This document shows positions 43,906 through 52,881 of a stretch of DNA of 64,000 bases, in pieces. How positions within the stretch are numbered: the first letter of the stretch is position 1; the number at the start of each line of letters is the position of its first letter. The notes beneath the pieces are model-generated. The model ran no database searches. It saw only the letters and a list, made by a program, of their open reading frames with translations, and was not told where the DNA came from. Location of the stretch: the NCBI RefSeq assembly GCF_014200675.1, contig NZ_JACHCI010000014.1:62001-126000 (forward strand). Reading direction: 5' to 3'. The translations under genes and the position numbers were made by a program. Origin of the DNA: Janthinobacterium saanense (GTDB taxonomy: Bacteria; Pseudomonadota; Gammaproteobacteria; Burkholderiales; Burkholderiaceae_D).

Positions 43906-46677
43906 ATGGCTAGCGCAAAGGGGCAGCCGGACTATCTGGTCGGCATCGACCTGGGCACCACCAATACGGTGGTGGCCTATGCCGATGTCAACGATGCCGC
44001 TGCAGGCATCCGCCTGTTCGAGATCGAACAGCTGGTGGCGCCCGGCGAAGTGGCGCCACGCGCCCTGCTGCCCTCCTTGCGTTTTCACCCTGCCGCCGGC
44101 GAACTGGCGGCGGGCGACGTACCCTTGCCATGGCCGCAGCAAGATTTGACGGGTGTCGAACAAGCGGTGCTGGGCACCCTGGCCAGGCAGCTGGGCGCGC
44201 AAGTGCCCGGCCGCCTGGTAGCCAGCGCCAAGAGCTGGCTGTCGCATGCGAATGTAGACCGCCAGGCGCCTATTTTGCCCTGGGGCGCCGAAACCGATGT
44301 GCAAAAAGTGTCGCCCGTGGCGGCCAGCGCCAGTTATCTGGCCCATGTGCGCGCTGCATGGAATCACCGCCACCCCGCCGCGCCGCTGGAAGCCCAGGAA
44401 CTGGTGCTGACCATCCCCGCATCGTTCGATGAAGGCGCCCGCGCGCTGACCCTGGTCGCGGCGCGCATGGCCGGCCTGCCCACCCTGCGGCTGGTGGAAG
44501 AACCGCAGGCTGCGTTTTATGATTTCCTGCACCGCCAGCGCGCTACCCTGCGCGCAGACCTGGAACACACGCGCCGCATTCTGGTCTGCGACGTGGGCGG
44601 CGGCACTACCGATTTCAGCCTGATCGACGTCAACTTCGAGGATGGCGAACCACAGCTGGCCCGCACCGGCGTGGGCAACCATTTGATACTCGGTGGCGAC
44701 AATATGGACCTGGCGCTGGCCCACCTGGTCGAAACACGCATGGCGGCAGGCCAGGAAGGCGGCATGCGTTTGTCGGCCGCGCGTCTGTCGCAGCTGATGG
44801 AACGCTGCCGCGCCGCCAAGGAGTTGCTGCTGTCCCAGGACGCGCCCGAAAAAACCACCGTCACCCTGCTGGGCGCCGGCTCGCGCCTGATAGGCGGCAG
44901 CCGCTCCGTCGACCTTACACGCGACGAAGTGGCGGCGATGGTGGTCGATGGCTTTTTCCCGCTGGTGGACGCTGGCGACACGGCAAAGAAGGGGCGCGTC
45001 GGCATCGTCGAATTCGGCCTGCCCTACGCACAGGATGCCGCCATCACGCGCCACCTGGCCAGCTTCTTACAACAGCATCAAGGCGAACTGCCGGACACTG
45101 TGCTGCTCAATGGCGGCGTGTTCCGCGCCGATGCGCTGGCCCGCCGCCTGGCCGATACCCTGGCGCGCTGGCGCGGTGCACCACTGACCATACTGCACAA
45201 TGACAATCCCGACGTGGCCGTGGCGCGTGGGGCCGTCGCCTATGCGCTGGCCCGCCGTGGCCAGGCGCCGCGCATCGCCGGCGGCTCGGCGCGCAGCTAC
45301 TTTCTGGTGCTGGGCGAGGCAGGCAAAGATCATCGCGCCGTCTGCATCCTGCCGCGCGGCAGCGCCAGCGGCGAAGAGCTCCGTTTGATTGAACGTGTCT
45401 TTGCACTGCGCCTGGGCCGGCCCGTGCGCTTCCACCTGGCGTCCTCAAACTCCGCAGCACATAAACTGGGCGACATCGTCGACCTGAGCGCCGGCGACTA
45501 TGTGCGCCTGCCACCGATGGCCAGCGTGCTGCATGGCCAAAGTGGAGACAAAGACAAACAGCGCGAAATCGCCGTGCAACTGGCTACCGTGATGACGGAG
45601 GTAGGCACCCTGGAAGTGCATTGCGTGGCGCAGGACAATAGCAAGCAGCGCTGGCTGCTGGAGTTTCAGCTACGCGCAGAGCAGGACGATGCTGACGGTG
45701 AGACGGAAGCACCACCTCCCCGTCTGGCGCAGGCGCTGGAAAAGATAGACCGCATCTTTGGCGGCAAGGCGCAAAAAGTCGAAGCCAAGGAAGTGCGCCA
45801 GCTGCGCCAGCACCTGGAACAGGGACTGGGCGCACGCGAACAATGGCCAGCCCCGCTGCTGCGCCAGCTGTTCGACGCCTTGATGTCACGGGCCAAGGGC
45901 CGGCGCCGTTCGGTGGACCATGAAAAAGTCTGGCTGAACCTGGCCGGCTACTGCCTGCGCCCCGGTTATGGCGAGCCGCTAGACGACTGGCGCATGGAAC
46001 AATTGTGGGCGCTGTTCGAGACGGGAGTGCAGCAGCACCAGGATCACCAGGTCTGCAGCGAATGGTGGACCCTGTGGCGCCGCGTGGCCGGTGGCCTCGC
46101 CACGGAACAGCAACTGCGCCTGCTGGACGATTTCGCCTTTAACCTGCAAGCCGATGCGGCGCAGCGCAACAGCCGCCCCGTCACGCTGGTCAACGGCAGC
46201 GACGACGACATGCTGCGCCTGGGCGCCTCGCTCGAACGCATCCCCGGCGCTTACAAGGCTGAAGTGGGCGCCTGGTTATTGCAGCGGCTGGAGAAATCCG
46301 CCAGCAAGACGGAAGCAGCCGATGCGCACACCCTGTGGGCACTGGCCAGGGTCGGCACGCGCCAGCCCTTCCACGGCAGCGCGCACGAAGTGGTAGACGC
46401 CGAGACCGTGGCCGAGTGGCTGGACGTGCTGCTGGCGCTGGACTGGAAAAAGGTCGAACCGGCCGCCTTCGCCGCCGCCCACCTGGCCCGCATGACCGGC
46501 GACCGCTCGCGCGATATCGGCGACGCACTGCGCGCCACCGTCATCACCCGCTTGACAGCCGTGGGCGCGCCAGCCGCCTGGGTCACCATGGTGCAGGAAG
46601 TAGCGCAACTGGACGAAGCCAACACAAAACGCATGCTGGGCGAAGCGCTGCCGCCGGGGTTGAAGCTGATTAGCTGA
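43906..46677 (+). CDS. Large Hsp70-family protein with C-terminal DUF3731-like extension, second of the tandem pair
   Basis: 923 residues from ATG 43906, 2 bp after the first Hsp70 gene. The ATPase domain (about 1-450) shows VGIDLGTTNTVVAYADV, LTIPASFDEGARALTLVAAR, VCDVGGGTTDFSLIDV and LLNGGVFRADALARRL. A short beta-rich segment follows, then an extra helical domain of about 300 residues (from about 590, KIDRIFGGKAQKVEAKEVRQ to the end) absent from DnaK; it resembles the DUF3731 region of such proteins. The protein shares clear motif-by-motif similarity with the preceding gene, so the pair arose by duplication. Client and partners are unknown. Confidence 0.9.
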   Translation: MASAKGQPDYLVGIDLGTTNTVVAYADVNDAAAGIRLFEIEQLVAPGEVAPRALLPSLRFHPAAGELAAGDVPLPWPQQDLTGVEQAVLGTLARQLGAQVPGRLVASAKSWLSHANVDRQAPILPWGAETDVQKVSPVAASASYLAHVRAAWNHRHPAAPLEAQELVLTIPASFDEGARALTLVAARMAGLPTLRLVEEPQAAFYDFLHRQRATLRADLEHTRRILVCDVGGGTTDFSLIDVNFEDGEPQLARTGVGNHLILGGDNMDLALAHLVETRMAAGQEGGMRLSAARLSQLMERCRAAKELLLSQDAPEKTTVTLLGAGSRLIGGSRSVDLTRDEVAAMVVDGFFPLVDAGDTAKKGRVGIVEFGLPYAQDAAITRHLASFLQQHQGELPDTVLLNGGVFRADALARRLADTLARWRGAPLTILHNDNPDVAVARGAVAYALARRGQAPRIAGGSARSYFLVLGEAGKDHRAVCILPRGSASGEELRLIERVFALRLGRPVRFHLASSNSAAHKLGDIVDLSAGDYVRLPPMASVLHGQSGDKDKQREIAVQLATVMTEVGTLEVHCVAQDNSKQRWLLEFQLRAEQDDADGETEAPPPRLAQALEKIDRIFGGKAQKVEAKEVRQLRQHLEQGLGAREQWPAPLLRQLFDALMSRAKGRRRSVDHEKVWLNLAGYCLRPGYGEPLDDWRMEQLWALFETGVQQHQDHQVCSEWWTLWRRVAGGLATEQQLRLLDDFAFNLQADAAQRNSRPVTLVNGSDDDMLRLGASLERIPGAYKAEVGAWLLQRLEKSASKTEAADAHTLWALARVGTRQPFHGSAHEVVDAETVAEWLDVLLALDWKKVEPAAFAAAHLARMTGDRSRDIGDALRATVITRLTAVGAPAAWVTMVQEVAQLDEANTKRMLGEALPPGLKLIS

Positions 46678-46679
46678 CA

Positions 46680-46707
46680 TTGGGAGCTTGAATGACACAG
46701 CTCCCAA
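46680..46707. terminator. Hairpin after the Hsp70 operon
   Basis: TTGGGAGCT (46680-46688) pairs perfectly with AGCTCCCAA (46699-46707) around a 10-base loop, 2 bp after the stop of the second Hsp70 gene. No T-run is seen on either side, so it may be a stabilising or weak bidirectional terminator structure between convergent genes. Confidence 0.5.
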
Positions 46708-46722
46708 AGCCCGCTTCGATTA

Positions 46723-46917
46723 CTATTGATCGCTGGGGCGGCGATATGCGGCACACAGCTCATAGACGATATTAAACGTCACAAGAAATGCCAGCCGCCT
46801 CACGATACTCACCGTATCCGCAGCACCACTAAAGAAAAACCAATCCACGCCAGTGCAGATAACACCCAAAGCAGCGGTCCTTAAAACAATGGCCTGAAGC
46901 CGGCTCAGCACACTCAT
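46723..46917 (-). CDS. Small predicted membrane protein
   Basis: 64 residues from ATG 46917, preceded by GAGG five bases upstream. Two hydrophobic segments are visible, AIVLRTAALGVICTGVDWFF and IVRRLAFLVTFNIVYELCAA, separated by a short polar loop (SGAADTVS), with a polar tail RRPSDQ. No family was recognised. The ribosome-binding site and the membrane-protein character support it as real, but it is short. Confidence 0.5.
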   Translation of the reverse strand: MSVLSRLQAIVLRTAALGVICTGVDWFFFSGAADTVSIVRRLAFLVTFNIVYELCAAYRRPSDQ

Positions 46918-47037
46918 GATTACCTCGGACAGGGTCAAATACGGTATCCGGGCACTGTTGAATGAACCCAGATAGCGTCAGTCTGTCCAGCATACAGGTT
47001 TAGATAAATTTAAAATATTACGATTTTGCAATCTCAT

Positions 47038-47068
47038 AAAACTTGTGACTACGCAGATCACAAGTTTT
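47038..47068 (-). terminator. Hairpin at the end of the citrate-synthase-like gene
   Basis: AAAACTTGTGA (47038-47048) pairs perfectly with TCACAAGTTTT (47058-47068) around a 9-base loop. The hairpin overlaps the stop codon of the minus-strand gene and is followed on that strand by an AT-rich stretch. It is a plausible terminator, though the stem is AT-rich. Confidence 0.5.
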
Positions 47069-48278
47069 AAATGGGCGCTGTAAAAGATCCCACATAGCGC
47101 GCACGCGGCCGTATCAAACTGCCCGATGCCGCCTGCTCCATCGCGTGCGCGATCCAGCCGGCGCTGCGGCCCAGCACGAAGAGCGTCTGCGCCGCGCCGC
47201 GCGGTAAATCAAACGCATACTCGATGGCCGCCAGGCCAAAGTCCACATTCGCAGACTGGCCTGTCAAAACCCTGCCCGTAGCGGCTATCGATAGCAATGC
47301 TTCCAGTTTTTCGAGCTCTGGCGCATGCTGCTGCAGCAGATCGAGCATCAGCCGCCCCCGTGGATCGCCGGCCGGCTCCGGGTACAAAGGATGGCCAAAG
47401 CCGGGCAGGATATCGGCAAAGCCCAGGTGGTCGGCTTGCGCGATACGTACACTCAAGCCGCTGGCGATATCGCCGCTGGCCATGGCGGCATCGATCAGCT
47501 CGCGCACGCGCAAGGTGTCGCCGCTGTGGCGCGGGCCGCTGACGGCCGCCAGCCCTGCGGTCAGGGCGCCGGACAAGCCCACGCCCGCCGAAGTGACGCA
47601 GCGTACCGTAAAGGCCGATACATTCAATTCATGGTCGGCGCAGGCAACCAGCGCGGCGCGCAGCACAGTGTCAAAGCTGGCCGCCACTCCCCAGGCCGTG
47701 CGGCATTGCACGTGCAACGGTGCCTTGTTGATCTCCGTATCGAGCAGCGCGGCGGCCAGGATGCGCATCCACTGCGCTCCCGCCAGGTCGCGCATTGGCG
47801 GCCAGGCGGCCAGCAGCGCCATCGCCCGCTCCAGCGGCAAGCGATCCCGCAAGGCTTCCCGCAAGACGGGCCAGTGCGCTGGTGCGGCGATATCGGCAGC
47901 GTGGGCAAAGGGATCAGCATCTGCGGTTTCCCACAGTACGCAAGCCGTTTCTTCCAGCGTGGCGTAGCGCGCCAGCGCCATCGCGTCGCGTCCCCGGTAA
48001 CGCATCACGCCGTCTTCGATTTGGGTGATGCGCGACTCAAGCACCGGCGTGCCCCAGTCTATCGCCTGCTGCGCCACATGGCCGGCCCGGCGGCCATCCT
48101 TGCGCCTTGCGGCCAGGCGCAAGACTTCATCGCGTGCATAATGCTTGCTGCGCTCGCCGTCCCTGGCGTGCGACATCAGCAAGCCCCGGCTGACATAGGA
48201 GTACAGGGTGGCCGGGGTCACGCCCAGCAACTGGCAAGCCTCGCTCGCGTTCAGTGTCTGCTCACTCAAATCGCTCAT
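47067..48278 (-). CDS. Citrate synthase-family protein with N-terminal MerR-like helix-turn-helix
   Basis: 403 residues from MSDLSEQTLNASEACQLLGV. Residues 8-60 are a helix-turn-helix of MerR/excisionase type (ACQLLGVTPATLYSYVSRGL). From about residue 75 the protein follows citrate synthase: EDGVMRYRGRDAMALARYAT, AGVGLSGALTAGLAAVSGPR, and the catalytic-site stretch GFGHPLYPEPAGDPRGRLM. The catalytic Asp region near the C-terminus reads QSANVDFGLAAIEYAFDLPRG. The family fusion suggests a sensor or enzyme that handles acyl-CoA and oxaloacetate-like substrates, possibly also binding DNA. It is divergent from a CaiB/BaiF CoA transferase, so the two may share a small pathway. Confidence 0.87.
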   Translation of the reverse strand: MSDLSEQTLNASEACQLLGVTPATLYSYVSRGLLMSHARDGERSKHYARDEVLRLAARRKDGRRAGHVAQQAIDWGTPVLESRITQIEDGVMRYRGRDAMALARYATLEETACVLWETADADPFAHAADIAAPAHWPVLREALRDRLPLERAMALLAAWPPMRDLAGAQWMRILAAALLDTEINKAPLHVQCRTAWGVAASFDTVLRAALVACADHELNVSAFTVRCVTSAGVGLSGALTAGLAAVSGPRHSGDTLRVRELIDAAMASGDIASGLSVRIAQADHLGFADILPGFGHPLYPEPAGDPRGRLMLDLLQQHAPELEKLEALLSIAATGRVLTGQSANVDFGLAAIEYAFDLPRGAAQTLFVLGRSAGWIAHAMEQAASGSLIRPRARYVGSFTAPI

Positions 48279-48365
48279 GGATTTTTCTTTATATCGATTG
48301 CGGCAATCAAGATTGACGCCCCGCTTGCGCAATTTTAGACTGAATCATCACTTAAGGAGCCCATC

Positions 48366-49757
48366 ATGACATTGAACACCATGCTGCACACGCTGTGGAC
48401 ACTGGCCGAGAACGACACAACGCCATTGCGCCGCCTGCGCTTTTCCAACACGGGTCTGTCCCTGCCATCCATCTTCCATGTCGGCCCGATCGCCTGCGCC
48501 ACCATAGGCGCACAGGCGCTGATGGCGGCTGAAATCTGGCGTTTGCGCACCGGCCGCGAGCAGGATGTGCGGGTCGACCAGCGCCACGCACTGGCCCAGT
48601 TCCGTAGCGAGCGTTACCTGCTGGTCGATGGCAAGCCGGCGCCTGATCCGTGGAGCCCGATCGCCGGCTACTACCAGGCTGGCGATGGCCGCTGGATACA
48701 GTTGCACACCAATTTCGCCCATCACCACAATGGCGTGCTGAAGGTCTTGCAGTGCGCCGACAGCCGCGTAGCCGTGGCAGCGGCCATCAAGGACTGGAAG
48801 GCGGAAGAACTCGATGCACGCCTGGCACAGGAAGGCTTGTGCGCGGCGATGATACGCAGCCCGCAGGAATGGCAAGCCCACCCGCAGGCAGCAGCCATCG
48901 CCAGCTTGCCCCTGTTTGACATTGAACGCGTCAGCGACACGGCGCCGCTGCCCTTGCCTGCCGATCACCAGGGCCGGCCTCTGGGGGGCTTGCGTGTACT
49001 CGATCTGTCACGCGTGATCGCTGCCCCCGTTGGCGCACGCACCCTGGCGCAGCACGGCGCCGATGTGCTGGCGATCAGCGCCGCCCATTTGCCGAATATT
49101 CCCGCGCTGGTGATCGATACGGGACGCGGCAAGCGCCCGGCCCAGCTGGACCTGCGCCAGGAATCGGAACGCGAGCGCCTGCGTGCACTGATACGTGGCG
49201 CCGATATCTTCATCCACGCCTACCGGCCAGGCTCACTGGAAGCGCGCGGCTTTTCGACTGCCGAATTGCAGGCATTAAAACCGGGCTTGATAGAAGTCTG
49301 CCTGTCCGCCTACAGCCATGCCGGACCATGGGCGCAGCGGCGCGGTTTTGACAGCCTGGTGCAATCGGCCAGCGGCATCGCCTGGGCCGAAGGCCAGGCC
49401 CAAAATCTGGCGCAGCCGGGCAAACTGCCATGCCAGGCGCTCGATCACGCCAGCGGCTATATCGCCGCGCTAGGCGCGATGGCCGCCTTGAAACGGCGCG
49501 CTGTGGCAGGCGGCGGCTGGCGGGTCAGGCTGTCGCTGGCACAGACGGGCGCCTGGCTGCAAGCGATGGGCACGGTGGATGGCGGCCTGGCGCAGCCCGA
49601 ACTCGGCGCGGAGGAAGTCGCCGCGTGGAGAAGCGAGACGGACTCGCCATTCGGCCGCATCAACGCGATCAGCCCGGCAGAGGAAATGACCGACACACCG
49701 CCCTACTTTGCCCTGCCGCCATCGCCACTGGACGCTTACCAGGCAAGCTGGCTCTGA
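48366..49757 (+). CDS. CaiB/BaiF (family III) CoA-transferase
   Basis: 463 residues; AAGGAG lies seven bases before the ATG. The central part shows the family III signature: GGLRVLDLSRVIAAPVGART, ISAAHLPNIPALVIDTGRGK, then LLRGADIFIHAYRPGSLEARG-like and GFDSLVQSASGIAWAEG. The N-terminal half (residues 1-190) is a second, degenerate CoA-transferase-like region, as in two-domain relatives. In the LSRV..APVGART region the catalytic Asp of classical members is not clearly placed, so the reaction is uncertain. It would move CoA between carboxylic acids. It is divergent from the HTH-citrate synthase gene with only 87 bp between them, which suggests joint control. Confidence 0.87.
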   Translation: MTLNTMLHTLWTLAENDTTPLRRLRFSNTGLSLPSIFHVGPIACATIGAQALMAAEIWRLRTGREQDVRVDQRHALAQFRSERYLLVDGKPAPDPWSPIAGYYQAGDGRWIQLHTNFAHHHNGVLKVLQCADSRVAVAAAIKDWKAEELDARLAQEGLCAAMIRSPQEWQAHPQAAAIASLPLFDIERVSDTAPLPLPADHQGRPLGGLRVLDLSRVIAAPVGARTLAQHGADVLAISAAHLPNIPALVIDTGRGKRPAQLDLRQESERERLRALIRGADIFIHAYRPGSLEARGFSTAELQALKPGLIEVCLSAYSHAGPWAQRRGFDSLVQSASGIAWAEGQAQNLAQPGKLPCQALDHASGYIAALGAMAALKRRAVAGGGWRVRLSLAQTGAWLQAMGTVDGGLAQPELGAEEVAAWRSETDSPFGRINAISPAEEMTDTPPYFALPPSPLDAYQASWL

Positions 49758-49759
49758 CT

Positions 49760-51088
49760 TTACTTCGGCTGGGCCAGCAGCAAGCGGCCCAGCGCCTCGA
49801 ACGCGGGGATGGTGACCGGATCGTTGGCCGCATTGGCTGCCGCCGGCGTGGAAGCGTAGCGCACGATGACCATTTCCGCTGTCGGATCGATGTAGATACG
49901 CTGGCCATACACGCCACGCGCCATATAGGCGCCGTGGTCGTTATGCGTGACCCACCACATGTCGCGGTAGCTCCATCCCTGCAGCAAATCGTAGCCTCCC
50001 TTGGCGAATAACTGCTTGTCGCCACCACGGCGGATATCGTCGACGGCCGCTTTCGGCACGATCTGCCGGCCCTGGTAGCGGCCATCGTTGCGCAGCATCT
50101 CGCCCAAGCGCGCCAGGTCGCGCAAGCCCGTGTTCAAGCCGCCGCCGGAAAATGGCGTGCCGGTCGAATCGACGGTCATATAAGCATCCTGCTCGGCGCC
50201 CAGGCGGCTCCAGATACGCTCGGAGAGGTAATCATTGACGCTCTTGCCCGTCACCCGGGCGATGATCCAGCCCAGCACATCGGAATTGACGGTTTTATAG
50301 CCGAAGGCCTCGCCATGCCGGCCCTGGTGGGCCACCGTTTGCAAATACTCAAAATAACTGCGCGGGCCCGTGTAATCCGCAGGTTTTGGCAGCGCACTGC
50401 CAGCCGCCGCATGCTGCCACACCTCGGCCTGCGGGTCGGCATAGTCTTCGCTGAATTTCAGACCGGTGGTCATGTCCAGCACCTGGCGCACGGTGGCGTC
50501 GCCGAAGGCCGACTGCGCCAGTTCAGGCACATACTCGGCCACCTTGCGGTTCGCATCGAGCTTGCCTTCAGCCACCAGGGTCGCCCCCAAGACCCCGATC
50601 ACGGATTTCGTCACCGACATGGCGCCATGCTGTCCACTCTCGTTCAAGACGCCGAAATAGCGCTCGTAGACGATACGGCCACGGTGCAGCACCAGGATGC
50701 CATCCGTGTAACTGGCGGCCAGCGACTGCTCCCAGGTCATCGCGTCTTTCGCGCCCAGCGGCGTAAAGCGCAGGCTGTCGATATCGCTGCGCAGCGCGCG
50801 CGGCAGGGACACCGGCGCGCCCAGGCCGCGCGACACATTCACCGTCGGCATCAGTTGGCGAAAGTGCGACACGCTCCAGCGCAGCTGCGGGAAATGAAAA
50901 TAACTGCCATCGTCGAAGCGGATGATTTTATCGGCTGGCGGCGGTGCACCCACCATCCAGCGCAAACTGGCAGGATCGCTGGCGGCGGCCGACAACGGCG
51001 CTGGCGGGGTTTCAACCGCCTGCACACTACAGACCGAAAATAGCAGCAAACCGGCTGCAAAGCCTTGCAGGCCAGGAAAATGCGTCAT
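49760..51088 (-). CDS. Serine hydrolase of the beta-lactamase/class C penicillin-binding family
   Basis: 442 residues from ATG 51088, giving a signal peptide (MTHFPGLQGFAAGLLLFSVC, cleavage near VQA). The SxxK catalytic motif is SVTKS in GAMSVTKSVIGVLGATLV. The second motif is the Tyr in GYKTVNSDVLGWIIARVTG, and a third-motif-like segment is in GAYMARGVYGQRIYID. The insert DMTTGLKFSEDYADPQAEVW is typical of esterase or 6-aminohexanoate-hydrolase-like (EstB/NylB) members. It is probably a secreted esterase or amidase rather than an antibiotic-destroying enzyme. It converges on the CoA-transferase gene with 2 bp between. Confidence 0.87.
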   Translation of the reverse strand: MTHFPGLQGFAAGLLLFSVCSVQAVETPPAPLSAAASDPASLRWMVGAPPPADKIIRFDDGSYFHFPQLRWSVSHFRQLMPTVNVSRGLGAPVSLPRALRSDIDSLRFTPLGAKDAMTWEQSLAASYTDGILVLHRGRIVYERYFGVLNESGQHGAMSVTKSVIGVLGATLVAEGKLDANRKVAEYVPELAQSAFGDATVRQVLDMTTGLKFSEDYADPQAEVWQHAAAGSALPKPADYTGPRSYFEYLQTVAHQGRHGEAFGYKTVNSDVLGWIIARVTGKSVNDYLSERIWSRLGAEQDAYMTVDSTGTPFSGGGLNTGLRDLARLGEMLRNDGRYQGRQIVPKAAVDDIRRGGDKQLFAKGGYDLLQGWSYRDMWWVTHNDHGAYMARGVYGQRIYIDPTAEMVIVRYASTPAAANAANDPVTIPAFEALGRLLLAQPK

Positions 51089-51136
51089 GCCATGCCCTCC
51101 TTGGTTATACATCGATGTAACCGAGCCATCGCCGTG

Positions 51137-52684
51137 CTACACCAGCGCCACGATCAACAGGACCAACGCCAGCGGCGCCTGCACCAGCACGATGCCGGGA
51201 TGCGTGCGGCGCAGCTGCTGCCACACATTCAGGCCAGGCGCTTGCTCGTGCGGGTGGTGGGCTTCGTCGCGCAGCGACATCGCGTGCAGGAACATGCCCG
51301 CGATCAGGGGGCCGGGATTGACCCACCAGCCCTGTTCCAGCAAACCGCGCGAAGCGTACATCGCCAGCGCGGCGATGAGGAAAGGCGAAGCCCAGACGAT
51401 CACCAGCATCACGCGGATACCATAAAATTCAGCCAGGGTCGCCATGCGCTGCGAACGGCTCGCATCGTGTTCCGCCATGCGTTTATCGATGGCCAGTTCT
51501 GCCCTGCCATACAAGGTCCACAAGCCGCCGAACAGGCAGCCTAGCAGCACGCCGATGACGATATCGGCCACGAACACCAGGTATTTATTCAGGTCGGCCG
51601 TGCCGATGCCCAGTGAAGTGTAGGCGGCGGCGTGCAGGTGCAAGCCCGCCTGTTCACCCTCGGCAGTCGTGTAGCGGTCGCGCACGTCATGGGTGGCACC
51701 GATGAAAACCACCTGCTTGCGCGGCGCATCTGCCGCCACGCTGGCACGGCCATCCATCAAGTGCACCCTGGCCCGCGTGGGGTCCAGGAAGGCGATCGCC
51801 ATGGCCGCTGGATGAAATGGCGCCGTGACGGCATTCTGTTCGGCCGCATCCCTGGCGTCGCCATGGATCACGGGCTCGAAAGCCCAGCGCGCCAATTCTT
51901 TTTCGCTGCCCGTACGGCCAGCCAGCTGGCAGACGCGATTGGCGAGGCCAGCCACTTCCTTTTGCTCGGACAGCGCGGCCGGCATCGGCTGCTTCTGCTC
52001 CTGCCCTTGCTGACCGTGCGCCAGTTCAAACGCCACGGCCGCCAGCACCGGGCTTTTTACTTCAATGCGCGTGACGGCGCCCATGCGTTCGCGGATCTGC
52101 GGGCTGGCAAAGTGCAGGCCGGCCGCGCAGCGCGCGCGTATCCAGCGTAAATTCGTATTCTGGTCTGACTGCTCTGGCAAGACCAACACCAGTTTCTGTC
52201 CGCTGCTGGCCAGGGAATCGAGCACGCGGTCCAGCGGTCGCCCGCCTGACAAGCGCTGTTCATAGACTGCTGGCGCCAGGTCCAGGTCGATGGCCAGCAC
52301 CTTGCTGCCGCGCTGCGCCACGCTGGCCAGTAATTGTTCGAGACGCGTGCGTTCCAGCGGTTCGCGCTCCTCGAACACCTGTTCAAACGCAGGCTGGTCG
52401 ATTTCGATGATGCCGGGCCGGTAAGCGCGCCCCGGATCGACGCCCTTGCGCAGCATTCCCTGTTCGGCACTGGCACGCAGCATGGCGGCGTCCAGCCATT
52501 CAAGGACATGAAAGCCTTCCAGCGCCAGCATCAGCGCGGCGATCAGGCTCGCACCGATCACATGGTGCAGCAAGTGCGTGCCGGTCAGCTTGAATGCCGC
52601 CCCTAGCTGGGTAACAGGCCATAGCAAACGCCGTGCCAATGTAGGCTGCGCAGGATCTCGCTGATCAGGATAGTCTGGACTCAC
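51137..52684 (-). CDS. CHASE2-domain membrane sensor protein without an output domain
   Basis: 515 residues, probably with a GTG start (AGGGGAAT upstream). One N-terminal helix (HHVIGASLIAALMLALEGFHV) leads into a periplasmic CHASE2 domain (about 65-365) with IIEIDQPAFEQVFEEREPLER, VLAIDLDLAP and VVFIGATHDVRDRYTTAEGE. The C-terminal part has three or four membrane helices (YLVFVADIVIGVLLGCLFGG, IRVMLVIVWASPFLIAALAM, GIVLVQAPLALVLLIVALV) and then stops. CHASE2 sensors normally continue into a kinase, cyclase or GGDEF domain; none is present. It may signal through a partner protein. The neighbour upstream, divergent, is a GAF-type regulator. Confidence 0.85.
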   Translation of the reverse strand: MSPDYPDQRDPAQPTLARRLLWPVTQLGAAFKLTGTHLLHHVIGASLIAALMLALEGFHVLEWLDAAMLRASAEQGMLRKGVDPGRAYRPGIIEIDQPAFEQVFEEREPLERTRLEQLLASVAQRGSKVLAIDLDLAPAVYEQRLSGGRPLDRVLDSLASSGQKLVLVLPEQSDQNTNLRWIRARCAAGLHFASPQIRERMGAVTRIEVKSPVLAAVAFELAHGQQGQEQKQPMPAALSEQKEVAGLANRVCQLAGRTGSEKELARWAFEPVIHGDARDAAEQNAVTAPFHPAAMAIAFLDPTRARVHLMDGRASVAADAPRKQVVFIGATHDVRDRYTTAEGEQAGLHLHAAAYTSLGIGTADLNKYLVFVADIVIGVLLGCLFGGLWTLYGRAELAIDKRMAEHDASRSQRMATLAEFYGIRVMLVIVWASPFLIAALAMYASRGLLEQGWWVNPGPLIAGMFLHAMSLRDEAHHPHEQAPGLNVWQQLRRTHPGIVLVQAPLALVLLIVALV

Positions 52685-52771
52685 TCTGCATTCCCCTGCC
52701 TTCTCGCCTTGGTCTGGCCGATGTTATCAGAGAAACCAGGCAGGGCCGGGCACGCTAGACGCAGACCAGCC

Positions 52772-52787
52772 TGAGACGATCGTCTCA
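52772..52787. promoter_or_regulatory. Palindromic operator TGAGAC-N4-GTCTCA, copy 1
   Basis: The perfect 16-bp palindrome TGAGACGATCGTCTCA lies 94 bp before the GAF-HTH regulator gene. It is followed by TCGCC and then ATGCTGCAACGCAG. The same palindrome and trailing block occur before the monooxygenase gene at 54037-54052. It is probably the binding site of the regulator encoded at 52882, so the gene would be autoregulated. Confidence 0.65.
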
Positions 52788-52881
52788 TCGCCGACTTATG
52801 CTGCAACGCAGAATGCGCCATCCGGCCCTTCGTGCTACAAACACGGGACGATAAAAGAGATATGAGACCAAGGAGAGGAGC

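Noticed and set aside
43492-45054. 520-codon minus-strand frame across the junction of the two Hsp70 genes
   Set aside because: Both Hsp70 genes have intact catalytic motifs on the plus strand; this frame is their shadow.
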